A DNA stretch of 64,000 nt from Aquabacterium humicola (GTDB taxonomy: Bacteria; Pseudomonadota; Gammaproteobacteria; Burkholderiales; Burkholderiaceae_C): contig NZ_JARGNB010000001.1 in NCBI RefSeq assembly GCF_030167915.1, forward strand, positions 124,001 to 188,000. The letters are read 5' to 3'. The position numbers and the translations under genes are program-made. Below are positions 43,809 through 52,623 of the stretch, one piece after another (position 1 is the stretch's first letter; each line of letters starts with the position of its first letter). The notes under the pieces are model-generated. The model made no database searches and was not told the DNA's origin. It was given only the letters and a program-made list of their open reading frames with translations.

Positions 43809-43846
43809 CGCGCTGATCGCACGCGCGCGGGAGCGCGCTGATCGCA
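43809..43846. repeat. tandem 13-bp direct repeat
   Basis: CGCGCTGATCGCA occurs at 43809-43821 and 43834-43846 (25-bp period) in the 220-nt gap before the TonB receptor. The interval also holds self-complementary GCGCGC runs (GCGCGCGGGAGCGCGC), which could form a terminator-like hairpin. Confidence 0.5.
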
Positions 43847-43886
43847 TGCGGGCGGGCGCGCGATGCTCCCCGGGCTTACCCGCGAG

Positions 43887-43918
43887 TTCCGATTCGCGAC
43901 AACGCGCTTCCGATCCGC
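43887..43918 (+). promoter_or_regulatory. two direct repeats 21 bp apart upstream of the TonB receptor, candidate regulator site
   Basis: TTCCGATTCGC (43887-43897) and TTCCGATCCGC (43908-43918) differ at one base and are spaced exactly two helical turns, 78 nt before the receptor ATG. This geometry suits a regulator binding the same DNA face twice. Confidence 0.4.
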
Positions 43919-43995
43919 CATAGACGCGTGGTCCACGCGCGCCGACGATGCCGTCCAGACCCGAACGAGGGCGGGCGCAACTCGGAGACGACGCG

Positions 43996-46224
43996 ATGAA
44001 GTGGACCCTGAATCCCGTGACCCAGGTGATCGTCGGCGGCTTGCTGGCCGGCGTGAGCATCGGCGCCCGCGCGCAGGCCGCGCCCGAGCCGGGCAGCACG
44101 CAGATCGAGCGCATCACGATCACCGCCGAGAAGCGCGTGACCGTGCTCGACACGACGCCCGCGGCCATCACCGCCTTGAGCGGGACGAAACTCGCCGAGC
44201 AGGGCGCGACGAGCTTCGCCGACATGCTGAGCCTCAGCCCGAACACCAGCTTCACGACGGGCCAGGGTGCGTCGCAGATCTTCGTGCGCGGCATCGGCAA
44301 CGTCTTCATCCTCGCCGGCGGCGACCCCGGCGTGGCGCTGTATGCCGACGGCAGCTACGTGTCGGACCAGACCAGCTCGAACGTCAGCCTCTTCGACACC
44401 CAGCGCGTCGAGGTGCTGCGCGGTCCGCAGGGCGCGCTCTACGGCCGCAATGCGACCGGCGGCGCGATGAACCTGATCTCGGCGCGGCCGACGGCGGACT
44501 TCCAGGCCAGGGGCGGGCTGCTGTTCGGCAACCACGGCCGCAAGGAAGCCGAAGGCTTCGTCTCCGGACCCCTCGGGGCCGGCACGCTGGGGCGGCTGTC
44601 GTTCCAGGTCAAGGAGCTCGACGGCTATACCAGCAACCCGTTGGCCGGTCAGGCCTTCGGCCCGGTGCTGCCGGGCGGCCGCAGCACGGTGGGCCCCGAC
44701 AAGCTGGACGACCAGGACTCGCGCGCGCTGCGCCTGCAGACCGCCACCGACTTCTCCGGCGGCACCAACCTGCGCATCATCGCCGGACACTATCGTCAGA
44801 AGGACGCGGGTCCCAGCATGCCGCTGCTGGCCGACCCGGTCACGATTCCGCAGCTGCTGTTCGGCGCACTGCCGAGCACCGATCCGCGGAGCGTCGAGAG
44901 CCAGGGAGCCAGCAATCGCATCGAGGTCAGCTCGTTGCAGACGATCCTCGAGCAGCCGATCGGCGCCCACACGCTGCGCGCCACGCTGAGCTGGCGCAAG
45001 AGCGAAGCGGACCGCTTCTGGGACTCCGACACCACCGAGGCGGCGGTGGCGACCAGCGGCTTCTCCACCCGCAGCACCGACCGCAGCATCGACGTGCACG
45101 TGGCGTCGGAGGACGGCCAGGCGCTGCAGTGGCTGGTCGGCGCGACGCACCTGCGATTCGACCAGCAGCAGGACATCGACATCCAGACGCAGATTCCGCT
45201 CGGCTTCCTGGTGCCCGGCGCGCCGTTCACCGTGCCGGTGCCCGGCGGCGTCAACTTCGCGCTCGGTGGCAAGGTCTACACCCGTTCCAGCGCCGTCTAC
45301 GGCGACTTCCGCTACGCGCTGACACCGCAGCTCGCGCTGCTGGGCGGCATCCGCTACAACCGCGACAGCAAGCGTGCCGACGAGTACCTGAACATCGCCG
45401 CCTTCGGCCTGGCCGGCCGCGGAACGCCCAGCGACAGCTGGACCAGCACGCCGGCATCGATCGGCGCCGAGTACAAGTTCAGCGCCGACACGCTGGCCTA
45501 TGCCCGCCTCGCCAGCGGCTTCAAGTCCGGCGCGGTGAACCTGGGCTCGGTGCAGGGCAACCTGGTGCGGCCGGAGAAATCGCTCGGCCTCGAGCTCGGC
45601 TTCAAGTCGAGCTTTTGGCAGCGCCGCGGCGCGTTCAGCGCGGCGCTCTTTTCGACCGACTACAAGGACATGCAGGTCTCGCAGGTCGGCACCGCGACGG
45701 TGATCCTGACCAACGCGTCGAAGGCGCGCATCCACGGGCTGGAGATGGAACTGGGCGTCAAGCCCGCGGCCGACTGGACGCTGGGTGTCGGCATCGGCCT
45801 GATGGACCCGACCTACACCGACTTCGTCAACACCGATCTGCGCAACATGCAGCCGCCGCGCAACGTGAAGGGCAACCAGCTGGCGTTCGTGTCGAAGTCG
45901 CAGGCCGCGCTGAGCGCCGAGTGGACGCCGACCATCGCCGGCCTGCGCGCCAGCCTGCGCGCCGACTATGTGTGGAAGAGCCGCGTCTTCTTCACCGAGT
46001 TCAACACCCCCGACGCGACCCAGGAGGCCTACGGCCTGCTCAACGTCGCGGCCTCCATCCGTCCCGCCAATGGCAAGTGGAAGGTGCACGCCTGGGTGCG
46101 CAACGCGACCGACAAGACCGCGATCACCAGCATGAGCATCGCCTCGCCGCTGCTCGGCGCCGCGCGGCAGGTCACCTACACGCCGCCGCGGCAGGTCGGT
46201 CTCGGTGCATCGCTGGAGTTCTGA
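43996..46224 (+). CDS. TonB-dependent outer-membrane receptor
   Basis: 742 residues. Signal peptide ending ARAQA-AP near 31, an early TonB-box-like segment (ERITITAEKR), a plug domain with the LRGPQGALYGRNATGGAMNL signature, and a beta barrel ending in a C-terminal aromatic (LGASLEF). It resembles receptors of the non-siderophore group that import organic substrates. The two genes downstream (serine hydrolase, acyl-CoA dehydrogenase) suggest uptake of an ester or fatty-acid-like compound. The start at 43996 has GGAG upstream; an in-frame ATG at 43948 would not leave an exportable N terminus. Confidence 0.93.
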   Translation: MKWTLNPVTQVIVGGLLAGVSIGARAQAAPEPGSTQIERITITAEKRVTVLDTTPAAITALSGTKLAEQGATSFADMLSLSPNTSFTTGQGASQIFVRGIGNVFILAGGDPGVALYADGSYVSDQTSSNVSLFDTQRVEVLRGPQGALYGRNATGGAMNLISARPTADFQARGGLLFGNHGRKEAEGFVSGPLGAGTLGRLSFQVKELDGYTSNPLAGQAFGPVLPGGRSTVGPDKLDDQDSRALRLQTATDFSGGTNLRIIAGHYRQKDAGPSMPLLADPVTIPQLLFGALPSTDPRSVESQGASNRIEVSSLQTILEQPIGAHTLRATLSWRKSEADRFWDSDTTEAAVATSGFSTRSTDRSIDVHVASEDGQALQWLVGATHLRFDQQQDIDIQTQIPLGFLVPGAPFTVPVPGGVNFALGGKVYTRSSAVYGDFRYALTPQLALLGGIRYNRDSKRADEYLNIAAFGLAGRGTPSDSWTSTPASIGAEYKFSADTLAYARLASGFKSGAVNLGSVQGNLVRPEKSLGLELGFKSSFWQRRGAFSAALFSTDYKDMQVSQVGTATVILTNASKARIHGLEMELGVKPAADWTLGVGIGLMDPTYTDFVNTDLRNMQPPRNVKGNQLAFVSKSQAALSAEWTPTIAGLRASLRADYVWKSRVFFTEFNTPDATQEAYGLLNVAASIRPANGKWKVHAWVRNATDKTAITSMSIASPLLGAARQVTYTPPRQVGLGASLEF

Positions 46225-46226
46225 CC

Positions 46227-47378
46227 ATGCCCACCCGCGAAATCACCGTGCAGGGCCTTTGCGCGACACGCTTCGAGCCGCTGAGGGAGCGCTTCGCCGC
46301 GCTGTTCGCCAACGACGAGGACCTCGGCGCCTCGATGGCGCTGACGATCGACGGCGAGATGGTGGTCGACCTGTGGGGCGGCCACGTCGACGAGGCGCGC
46401 ACGATGCCCTGGCGCAGCGACACGCTGACGCATGTCTGGTCGACGACCAAGACCATGACCTCGCTCGCGGCCCTGCTGCTGGTCGAACGCGGCGAGCTGG
46501 ACGTGGACGCACCGGTGGCACGTTATTGGCCGACGTTCGCCGCCAACGGCAAGGGCGAGGTGCTGGTGCGCCACCTGCTGGGGCACACCTCGGGGGTGCC
46601 CGGCTGGGCCGAACCGGTGACCGCCGACGTGCTGTGCGACTGGGAGCGCAGCACCACGCTGCTGGCCGCGCAGGCGCCCTGGTGGGCGCCCGGCAGCGCC
46701 TCCGGCTACCACGCGCTGAACTACGGCCACCTGGTCGGCGAGGTCGTGCGGCGCATCACCGGCAGCAAGCCCGGCCGCTTCTTCGCCGAGCAGATCGCCC
46801 GCCCGCTGCAGGCCGACTTCCACATCGGCCTCGCCCCGGCGGAGGCCTCGCGCGTGGCCCGCGTCGTGCCGCCGCCGCCGCTGCCGATCGACCTGGCGAC
46901 GCTCGACCCGGCGAGCCCGATGTTCCGCACGATGAGCAACCCGCTGCCCGATGCCACGGTCAGCTGGACGCCGCAATGGCAGCAGGCCGACATCGGCGCC
47001 GCGAACGGCCATGGCAACGCGCGCTCGGTGGCGCGCCTGCAGTCGCTGATCGCCAACGGCGGCGAAGTCGACGGCGTGCGCCTGCTGTCGCCGAAGACGA
47101 TCGAGCGCATCTTCGAGCCGCAGGCCGACGGCGTCGACCTGGTGCTCGGGCTGCCGCTGAAGATGGGCCTCGGCTGGGGCCTGCCGATGCCGGCGTTGCC
47201 GTTCATCCCCGACGGCCGCGTCTGCTTCTGGGGCGGCTGGGGCGGCTCGATCGTCATCGCCGACGCCGACCGCCGCCTGTGCTTCGCCTACATGATGAAC
47301 CGCATGGCGCCGGGCATCATCGGCGGGCCCAACGCCGCGGCGCTGTGCGACACGCTGTACCGCTGCGTCGGGCGATGA
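46227..47378 (+). CDS. serine hydrolase of the beta-lactamase/EstB esterase family
   Basis: 383 residues. S-x-x-K nucleophile motif at Ser72-Lys75 (WSTTKTMTSL), second motif Tyr-x-x-Asn in YHALNYG, and a C-terminal Gly-rich strand (GWGGS). No signal peptide, so cytoplasmic; esterase or lactone hydrolase is more likely than a true beta-lactamase. Starts 2 nt after the TonB receptor stop and is followed 13 nt later by an acyl-CoA dehydrogenase. Confidence 0.88.
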   Translation: MPTREITVQGLCATRFEPLRERFAALFANDEDLGASMALTIDGEMVVDLWGGHVDEARTMPWRSDTLTHVWSTTKTMTSLAALLLVERGELDVDAPVARYWPTFAANGKGEVLVRHLLGHTSGVPGWAEPVTADVLCDWERSTTLLAAQAPWWAPGSASGYHALNYGHLVGEVVRRITGSKPGRFFAEQIARPLQADFHIGLAPAEASRVARVVPPPPLPIDLATLDPASPMFRTMSNPLPDATVSWTPQWQQADIGAANGHGNARSVARLQSLIANGGEVDGVRLLSPKTIERIFEPQADGVDLVLGLPLKMGLGWGLPMPALPFIPDGRVCFWGGWGGSIVIADADRRLCFAYMMNRMAPGIIGGPNAAALCDTLYRCVGR

Positions 47379-47391
47379 GCAGGGGGCCACG

Positions 47392-49188
47392 ATGAGCGCC
47401 GGGGCGCATCTCGACGACCACCGGCGCGAGCTCGAGTTCCAGCTGTTCGCGGTGCTCGACGCGACGCGGCTGCTCGCGCTGCCGCGTTTCGCCGAGCACA
47501 ACGCCGACACCTTGCGCGCCGCGCTACAGGCCGCCGAGACCGTCGCCGGCGACCGTTTCGCGCCGTGCCATCGCGAGCTCGACGAGCATGAGCCGATCCT
47601 CGACGGCTCCACCGTCGTGCTGCCGGAGGCGGCGGCGCGCGGCCTGCGCGCCTTCGCCGAGGCCGGCTTCGTCGCCGCCACCCACGATGCCGATCGCGGC
47701 GGCATGCAGCTGCCGCTGTGCGTCGCGATGGGCTGCTGGGGCCTTTTCAAGGCCGCGAACATCGCGCTGGAGGCGTATGCCACGCTGAGCGCCGGCGTCG
47801 CCGACGTGATCAGGGCCCAGGGCACGGCCGCGCAGATCGATCGCTACCTGCCGCCGCTGCTCGACGGGCGCTGGTCCGGCACGATGGTGCTGACCGAGCC
47901 GCAGGCCGGCTCGTCGCTGGGTGACCTGACCAGCAGCGCGACGCCGCGGCCCGACGGCCGCTATGCCCTCCGCGGCCGCAAGCTCTTCATCACCGCCGGC
48001 GACCACGCGCTCAGCGAGAACATCGTGCACCTGGTGCTCGCGCGCATCGACGGCGCGCCGCCGGGCGTGCGCGGGCTGTCGCTGTTCATCGTGCCCAAGC
48101 GCCGGCTGCGGCCCGACGGCAGCGCCGGCGCCGACAACGACGTCGCGCTGGCCGGATTGATCCACAAGCTCGGATTCCGCGGCACGACCTCGGCGATGCT
48201 GAACTTCGGCGAGCGCGGCGACTGCATCGGCGAACTGCTGGGCCGCGAGCACGAGGGCCTCGCGGCGATGTTCCAGATGATGAACGCGGCGCGCATTGGC
48301 GTCGGCCTCGGCTCGGCGATGGTGGCGCTGGCGGGCTACCGCGCTTCGCTGGCCTATGCGCGCGAGCGCCGCCAGGGCCGGCTGGGCCGCGATGCGCGGC
48401 AGGCGCCGGTGGCCATCGTCGAACATGCCGACGTGCGCCGCCTGCTCCTGACGCAGAAGGCGCTGGCCGAAGGTGCGCTGGCGCTGGCGCTGCATGCAGC
48501 CTGGCTGGAGGACTGGTCGCGCGAGGCGCCGGACCCGATGCTGAGGACGCGCGCCGCCCAGGTGCTGGACCTGCTGACACCGGTGGTCAAGGCCTGGTGC
48601 TCGCACCACGGCACGGCGGCCAACGACCTCGCGATCCAGGTGCTCGGCGGCTACGGTTATACGCGCGACTTCCCGGTCGAGCAGCACTGGCGCGACAACC
48701 GGCTCAATGCGCTGCACGAAGGCACCAACGGCATCCAGGCGCTCGACCTGCTGGGCCGCAAGCTCTTCGCCGACGATGGCATCGCCTATGGCTGGCTGGC
48801 GCAGGAGGTGAACGAGACGGTCGCTGCGGCCGGCACCGAGCTCGAGGCGCAGGCGCGCACCGTCGCCGAGGCCTGGGATGCGCTCGGCGACACGGTGCGC
48901 GCCCTGCGCCAGCTGATGGACCACGATCCGCGCCGCACGCTCGCGCTGGCGTGGGACTTCCTGCAGGTCTTCGGCCACGGCGTCGTCGGCTGGTTGTGGC
49001 TGAAGCAGGGCCTCGCGGCACATCGGGCGCTGGAGGGTCTCGACGGCCCGGCCGCCTTGCCGTACCACGGCAAGCTGGCCGCGATGGACCACTTCCTGCG
49101 CACCGAGCTGCAGCCGGTGCAGAGCCGCCATGCGCTGCTGCGCTGCACCGAGGCCAGCGTGCTCGATGCCGAACCGGACTGGTTGTGA
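47392..49188 (+). CDS. acyl-CoA dehydrogenase (large, DmdC/AcdX-like)
   Basis: 598 residues, longer than the 380-residue standard form. An N-terminal extra segment is followed by the FAD-dependent core with VLTEPQAGSSLGDL, FITAGDHAL, and the catalytic base Glu443 in LHEGTNGIQALDLLGRK. A C-terminal extension of about 130 residues follows. This architecture matches the DmdC-like/long acyl-CoA dehydrogenases. Substrate unknown; co-transcribed with the receptor and serine hydrolase. AGGGGG precedes the ATG. Converges with the LLM gene, 21 nt apart. Confidence 0.9.
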   Translation: MSAGAHLDDHRRELEFQLFAVLDATRLLALPRFAEHNADTLRAALQAAETVAGDRFAPCHRELDEHEPILDGSTVVLPEAAARGLRAFAEAGFVAATHDADRGGMQLPLCVAMGCWGLFKAANIALEAYATLSAGVADVIRAQGTAAQIDRYLPPLLDGRWSGTMVLTEPQAGSSLGDLTSSATPRPDGRYALRGRKLFITAGDHALSENIVHLVLARIDGAPPGVRGLSLFIVPKRRLRPDGSAGADNDVALAGLIHKLGFRGTTSAMLNFGERGDCIGELLGREHEGLAAMFQMMNAARIGVGLGSAMVALAGYRASLAYARERRQGRLGRDARQAPVAIVEHADVRRLLLTQKALAEGALALALHAAWLEDWSREAPDPMLRTRAAQVLDLLTPVVKAWCSHHGTAANDLAIQVLGGYGYTRDFPVEQHWRDNRLNALHEGTNGIQALDLLGRKLFADDGIAYGWLAQEVNETVAAAGTELEAQARTVAEAWDALGDTVRALRQLMDHDPRRTLALAWDFLQVFGHGVVGWLWLKQGLAAHRALEGLDGPAALPYHGKLAAMDHFLRTELQPVQSRHALLRCTEASVLDAEPDWL

Positions 49189-49209
49189 GCGGTGCCTGGG
49201 ATGGCCGCG

Positions 49210-50205
49210 TCAGAAACGCGATAGCAGTTCGTAAGAACGCAAGCGCGCCGCGTGTTCGTGCACCGCGCAGGCGACGATCAGCTCGTCGGCGCGCGTGCGT
49301 TCGATCAGCGCGTCGAGCTGGCGTTTCGCGCTGTCCGGCGAGCCGACCGCGCTGGCCGCGAGCATGCGTTCGACGCCGGCCTGCTCGCGCGGCGTCCACA
49401 TCGCCGCCATCTGCGCCGGCTCGATCGGCCGCGGCAGTGGCCCGCGCTGGCCGCGCTGCATGCCGAGGAAACGCTGCTGCAGCGACGTGAACAGCCGCGC
49501 GGCCTCGTCGTCGCTGTCGGCGACGATCACGTTGGCGCCGACCATCGCATGCGGCTTCGGCCAGTCGGCCGACGGGCGGTAGGTCGACCGGTAGAGGTCG
49601 AGGGCCTGCATCAGCAGGTCCGGCGCGAAGTGCGACGCGAACGCGAAGGGCAGGCCCATGTAGGCGGCGAGCTGCGCGCTGTACAGGCTGGAGCCCAGCA
49701 GCCAGATCGGCACCCGGGTGCCGACGCCGGGAATCGCGCGCACCGCCTGCCCCGGCTTCGCATCGCCGAGGTAGTCCTGCAGCTCCATCACGTCCTGCGG
49801 GAAACCGTCCTCGGCCTCGCCGGCGAGGTGGCGGCGCAGGGCGCGGGCGGTGGCCTGGTCGGTGCCCGGCGCGCGGCCCAGGCCGAGGTCGATGCGGCCC
49901 GGGTACAAGGTGGCCAGCGTGCCGAAGGCCTCGGCGACCATCAGCGGCGCATGGTTCGGCAGCATCACGCCGCCGGAGCCGACGCGGATCGTCTTCGTGC
50001 CGCCGGCCACGTGCCCCACCAGCACCGCGGTCGCCGAACAGGCGATGCCGTCCATGTTGTGGTGCTCGGCGAGCCAGAAGCGCTTGTAGCCCCAGGCTTC
50101 GGCATGCTGCGCGAGATCGAGCGTGCGGCGCAGCGCGTCGGCCGCGTCGCCGCCGTCGACGATGGGGGCCAGGTCGAGGATGGACAGGGGAATCATCGGC
50201 GGCAT
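49210..50205 (-). CDS. LLM-class flavin-dependent oxidoreductase (luciferase-like)
   Basis: 331 residues of the bacterial-luciferase TIM-barrel type, YhbW-like group: [12 protein letters not shown] near the start, [28 protein letters not shown], and [10 protein letters not shown]. These use FMNH2 supplied by a reductase; substrate unknown. Two in-frame starts, 50205 and 50196, cannot be separated because neither has a Shine-Dalgarno. Converges with the acyl-CoA dehydrogenase gene. Confidence 0.9.
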   Translation of the reverse strand: MPPMIPLSILDLAPIVDGGDAADALRRTLDLAQHAEAWGYKRFWLAEHHNMDGIACSATAVLVGHVAGGTKTIRVGSGGVMLPNHAPLMVAEAFGTLATLYPGRIDLGLGRAPGTDQATARALRRHLAGEAEDGFPQDVMELQDYLGDAKPGQAVRAIPGVGTRVPIWLLGSSLYSAQLAAYMGLPFAFASHFAPDLLMQALDLYRSTYRPSADWPKPHAMVGANVIVADSDDEAARLFTSLQQRFLGMQRGQRGPLPRPIEPAQMAAMWTPREQAGVERMLAASAVGSPDSAKRQLDALIERTRADELIVACAVHEHAARLRSYELLSRF

Positions 50206-50350
50206 GGTGCCGGGGATCGGGTGGCCTTGCCGGGGTGGGGGTAACGGCAGGCGCGGACGGGACCGGCCTAGTACCGAAGGCGGATGGCGGCCCTGGACGG
50301 GCGGCCGGGCTGATGCTTAAGCTGCGCGGCACTGCACGGGAGGATTCACC

Positions 50351-50629
50351 ATGCTACGAGCATCGACAGCGGCTGCCGTCGTGGCACTGCTCGGCGCTTG
50401 CGCCGCCTCCATCTCGTCGGGTGTCAGCACAGTGGACACGCTGGAGCTCGAGGTGTCCCGATCGGACGAGGCCTGCCAACGCGACTTGTTCAATCTGCCG
50501 AATGCGGTTCGCGAGGCAGACGCGCCGCTGGCTCGGCACCCCGCGTCGCAGACGCGCGTCAACGCCATCGAGAGCGAGCTCTCGCGTCTGCAGGGTGAAC
50601 GGCGGCCACTGCAGTGGTGCCAGGTGTAG
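50351..50629 (+). CDS. small putative lipoprotein
   Basis: 92 residues. The N terminus has a short hydrophobic stretch ending in the lipobox LLGAC (Cys17), so it is probably lipidated. The remainder is charged and helical with three more cysteines' worth of disulfide potential limited to Cys near 43 and near the end (LQWCQV). GGAGG lies 8 nt before the ATG. Ends 5 nt before the next gene. Not recognised. Confidence 0.72.
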   Translation: MLRASTAAAVVALLGACAASISSGVSTVDTLELEVSRSDEACQRDLFNLPNAVREADAPLARHPASQTRVNAIESELSRLQGERRPLQWCQV

Positions 50630-50634
50630 CGCCC

Positions 50635-51993
50635 ATGGCACCGCCGGGTCCGACATTCTTCGCGTCTGCGTCCGTGCGCGTGGCGTCGCAGATCCTGTTC
50701 GCGGTCGGCGCGCTGGCGAGCCTGGGGTCGGCGATGTCGGTGCTGCTGCACCGAGAGGTGCCGGGGGGGTTGGTGCTGATGCTGGCCGGCGCGCTTCCGC
50801 TCGGGTTCCATGGCCTGCGGCGGCACGTCGGCGCGGCGAATGCGCTGCGTGACGCCGCCGCCGCCGACTTCGTTGCCCGATCTTCTGTCGACGGCGGCCG
50901 GCCGCTCGTGCTGTTTCTGCGGCCCTTCCTGACCGATGCCTTGATCACTGCCGATGATCCGCCCCTGCGGTCGGCATTGCTCGACGTGCTGCTTCCGGGG
51001 GTCGGCCGCTTGGGCGGCCTGGAGAGCCGACTGGTGCGGGCCGTCGAGCCGCGCGCGCAACTGGTCAGGCTGGACGGTGGCCACGCTCCGGTGCGGTCGC
51101 TCGCGCGTCGGCTGGCGCGCGGCCTGACCCACCGGATCGGCGCCATCTCCATTCTGCCGGGGCAGCCGTGGGTGCCGGTCTTCGAGCAGGTCGCCGAGCG
51201 CGCCGATGCCTTCGTCTTCGTTCCGCCCCTGCACCTCGACGAGGCGAATCCCACGACAACCGAGTTCACGCATCTGCTGAAGTCCGGGGCCATCCGCCGG
51301 GCAGCGATCCTCATGCCCTGGAGCTGGAAGGTTCGGGGCGGCGACAGGAAGCCGATCTCCGCTGCAGCGACATGGCACGCGCTGCGCCAGCACCTGGCAT
51401 CCGCTGTAACCCTGCCTGCGCTGGTGAAGGGCGGTGGCTGGGTGATCCACTCTCCGGCCGGGTTCATTGTCGTGCGCGGGCTGTCCGGCATGACGTGGGA
51501 TGCACCGCGCACGATCGATCGCGTGCTGTCGGGCCAGCTGCTGCTCGATCCGGCCTGGCGCGATGCGCTGCGCGTCGCGCTGCGCTTGAGCGCCGTGCTG
51601 CCGATTGTCCTGTTCGTTGGCTTGGGTGGTCTGGCCGCGGCGCTTCGAGAGGTCACGGAACCACCGGTCGCGTTGAAGTTGGCGGGGGGGCTGGCTGCGG
51701 CGACGGCGATGACCTTCTTCTTCTTCTACTGCGAACTATTCATGCTGGCCGTCTCTCGCGCCCGGCTGATGTTCGTGGTCTCGCTGCTCGCGTACGTCTT
51801 GGGCACCGGGGCCACGCTGTCGATCGCGGACTCGGCGCTGCGTGCCTATCAATTCGACGAGGCAAGTCAAGACATCGTGATGTTGGTGATGCTGGCGCTG
51901 TCGAGCGTGTGTGGTGGACTTCTCGTCTTCCTCTCGGCATGGCCGATCCTGCGCGGCCGCGCACCCCTGTACGGCGTCCTGGCGCGGCGTTGA
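50635..51993 (+). CDS. membrane protein with TIR-like central domain, function unknown
   Basis: 452 residues. Two membrane helices near the N terminus (about 18-55), a soluble middle of roughly 230 residues, then four C-terminal helices. The middle opens with PLVLFLRPFLTDALI and contains ADAFVFVPP and TTTEFTHLLKSG, a pattern similar to the LRxF..D TIR-like domains of bacterial membrane proteins; the resemblance is by eye only. Base composition is a little less biased than the neighbours. Likely co-transcribed with the lipoprotein upstream. GTG at 50614 is an alternative start overlapping that gene. Confidence 0.75.
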   Translation: MAPPGPTFFASASVRVASQILFAVGALASLGSAMSVLLHREVPGGLVLMLAGALPLGFHGLRRHVGAANALRDAAAADFVARSSVDGGRPLVLFLRPFLTDALITADDPPLRSALLDVLLPGVGRLGGLESRLVRAVEPRAQLVRLDGGHAPVRSLARRLARGLTHRIGAISILPGQPWVPVFEQVAERADAFVFVPPLHLDEANPTTTEFTHLLKSGAIRRAAILMPWSWKVRGGDRKPISAAATWHALRQHLASAVTLPALVKGGGWVIHSPAGFIVVRGLSGMTWDAPRTIDRVLSGQLLLDPAWRDALRVALRLSAVLPIVLFVGLGGLAAALREVTEPPVALKLAGGLAAATAMTFFFFYCELFMLAVSRARLMFVVSLLAYVLGTGATLSIADSALRAYQFDEASQDIVMLVMLALSSVCGGLLVFLSAWPILRGRAPLYGVLARR

Positions 51994-52020
51994 CCGACCG
52001 GGCTTGCCGGAGTCTGCCGA

Positions 52021-52623
52021 TCACCCGTGGTGATCAACCACCGCCCGCACCAGCCGCGCCGCCGGGCCCGCCAGCGCCGGCAACTGCGCGACGCGTTCGT
52101 CCTCGACCGCCTCCAGCACCCACTCGTGGATGCCACCGACGATGGCCACCGCCTGCGCATGCGGCAGTGCGCCGCCGGTGGCGGCGACGATGAAGTCGGC
52201 GAAGTGCTGCGTCGTGCGACGGCGCGCGGCGAGACCGTCGGGGCCGAGCGCGATGATCTCGATGAACAGGGTGCGCAGCAGCGGCGGGTTCAGCGACAGC
52301 GTCTCGAAGTAGACGGTCATCACCTGCTCGACCTGCGCATGCCAGTCGCGCGCCGGATCGAGCGCGTTGCGCAGCACCTCCAGGGACTGGTGGCTTGCGG
52401 CCTCGTACAGCGCGATCAGGCAGGCGGCCTTGTCGGTGAAGTGTTCGTAGAAACTGCGCTTGGAGACACGGGCCTCGGCGGCGAGGTCAGCGATCGTCAC
52501 CGCGGCGTAACCCTTGCCGGCGACGGCGTGGGCCATCGCGTCGAGCAGGCGGCGCCGGTGGTCGGTGAGCGGGGGAACGGCGAGGTCGGACATGCGCTCG
52601 ATGATGCCAGCGCCGAAGCTCAT
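52021..52623 (-). CDS. TetR-family transcriptional repressor
   Basis: 200 residues. The N-terminal helix-turn-helix (VTIADLAAEARVSKRSFYEHFTDK region, about 42-65) is typical TetR; the C-terminal ligand domain is not diagnostic. The ATG at 52623 overlaps the stop of the solute-binding gene (ATGA) and has GAAGGCGG just upstream, favouring it over the Met at 52593. Its likely operator is the inverted repeat at 53527-53544 in front of the di-metal hydrolase gene. Confidence 0.9.
   Translation of the reverse strand: MSFGAGIIERMSDLAVPPLTDHRRRLLDAMAHAVAGKGYAAVTIADLAAEARVSKRSFYEHFTDKAACLIALYEAASHQSLEVLRNALDPARDWHAQVEQVMTVYFETLSLNPPLLRTLFIEIIALGPDGLAARRRTTQHFADFIVAATGGALPHAQAVAIVGGIHEWVLEAVEDERVAQLPALAGPAARLVRAVVDHHG

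Noticed and set aside
46227-47378. Antibiotic-resistance beta-lactamase
   Set aside because: The S-x-x-K/Y-x-N fold is shared with esterases; there is no signal peptide, and the operon context is uptake/catabolism.
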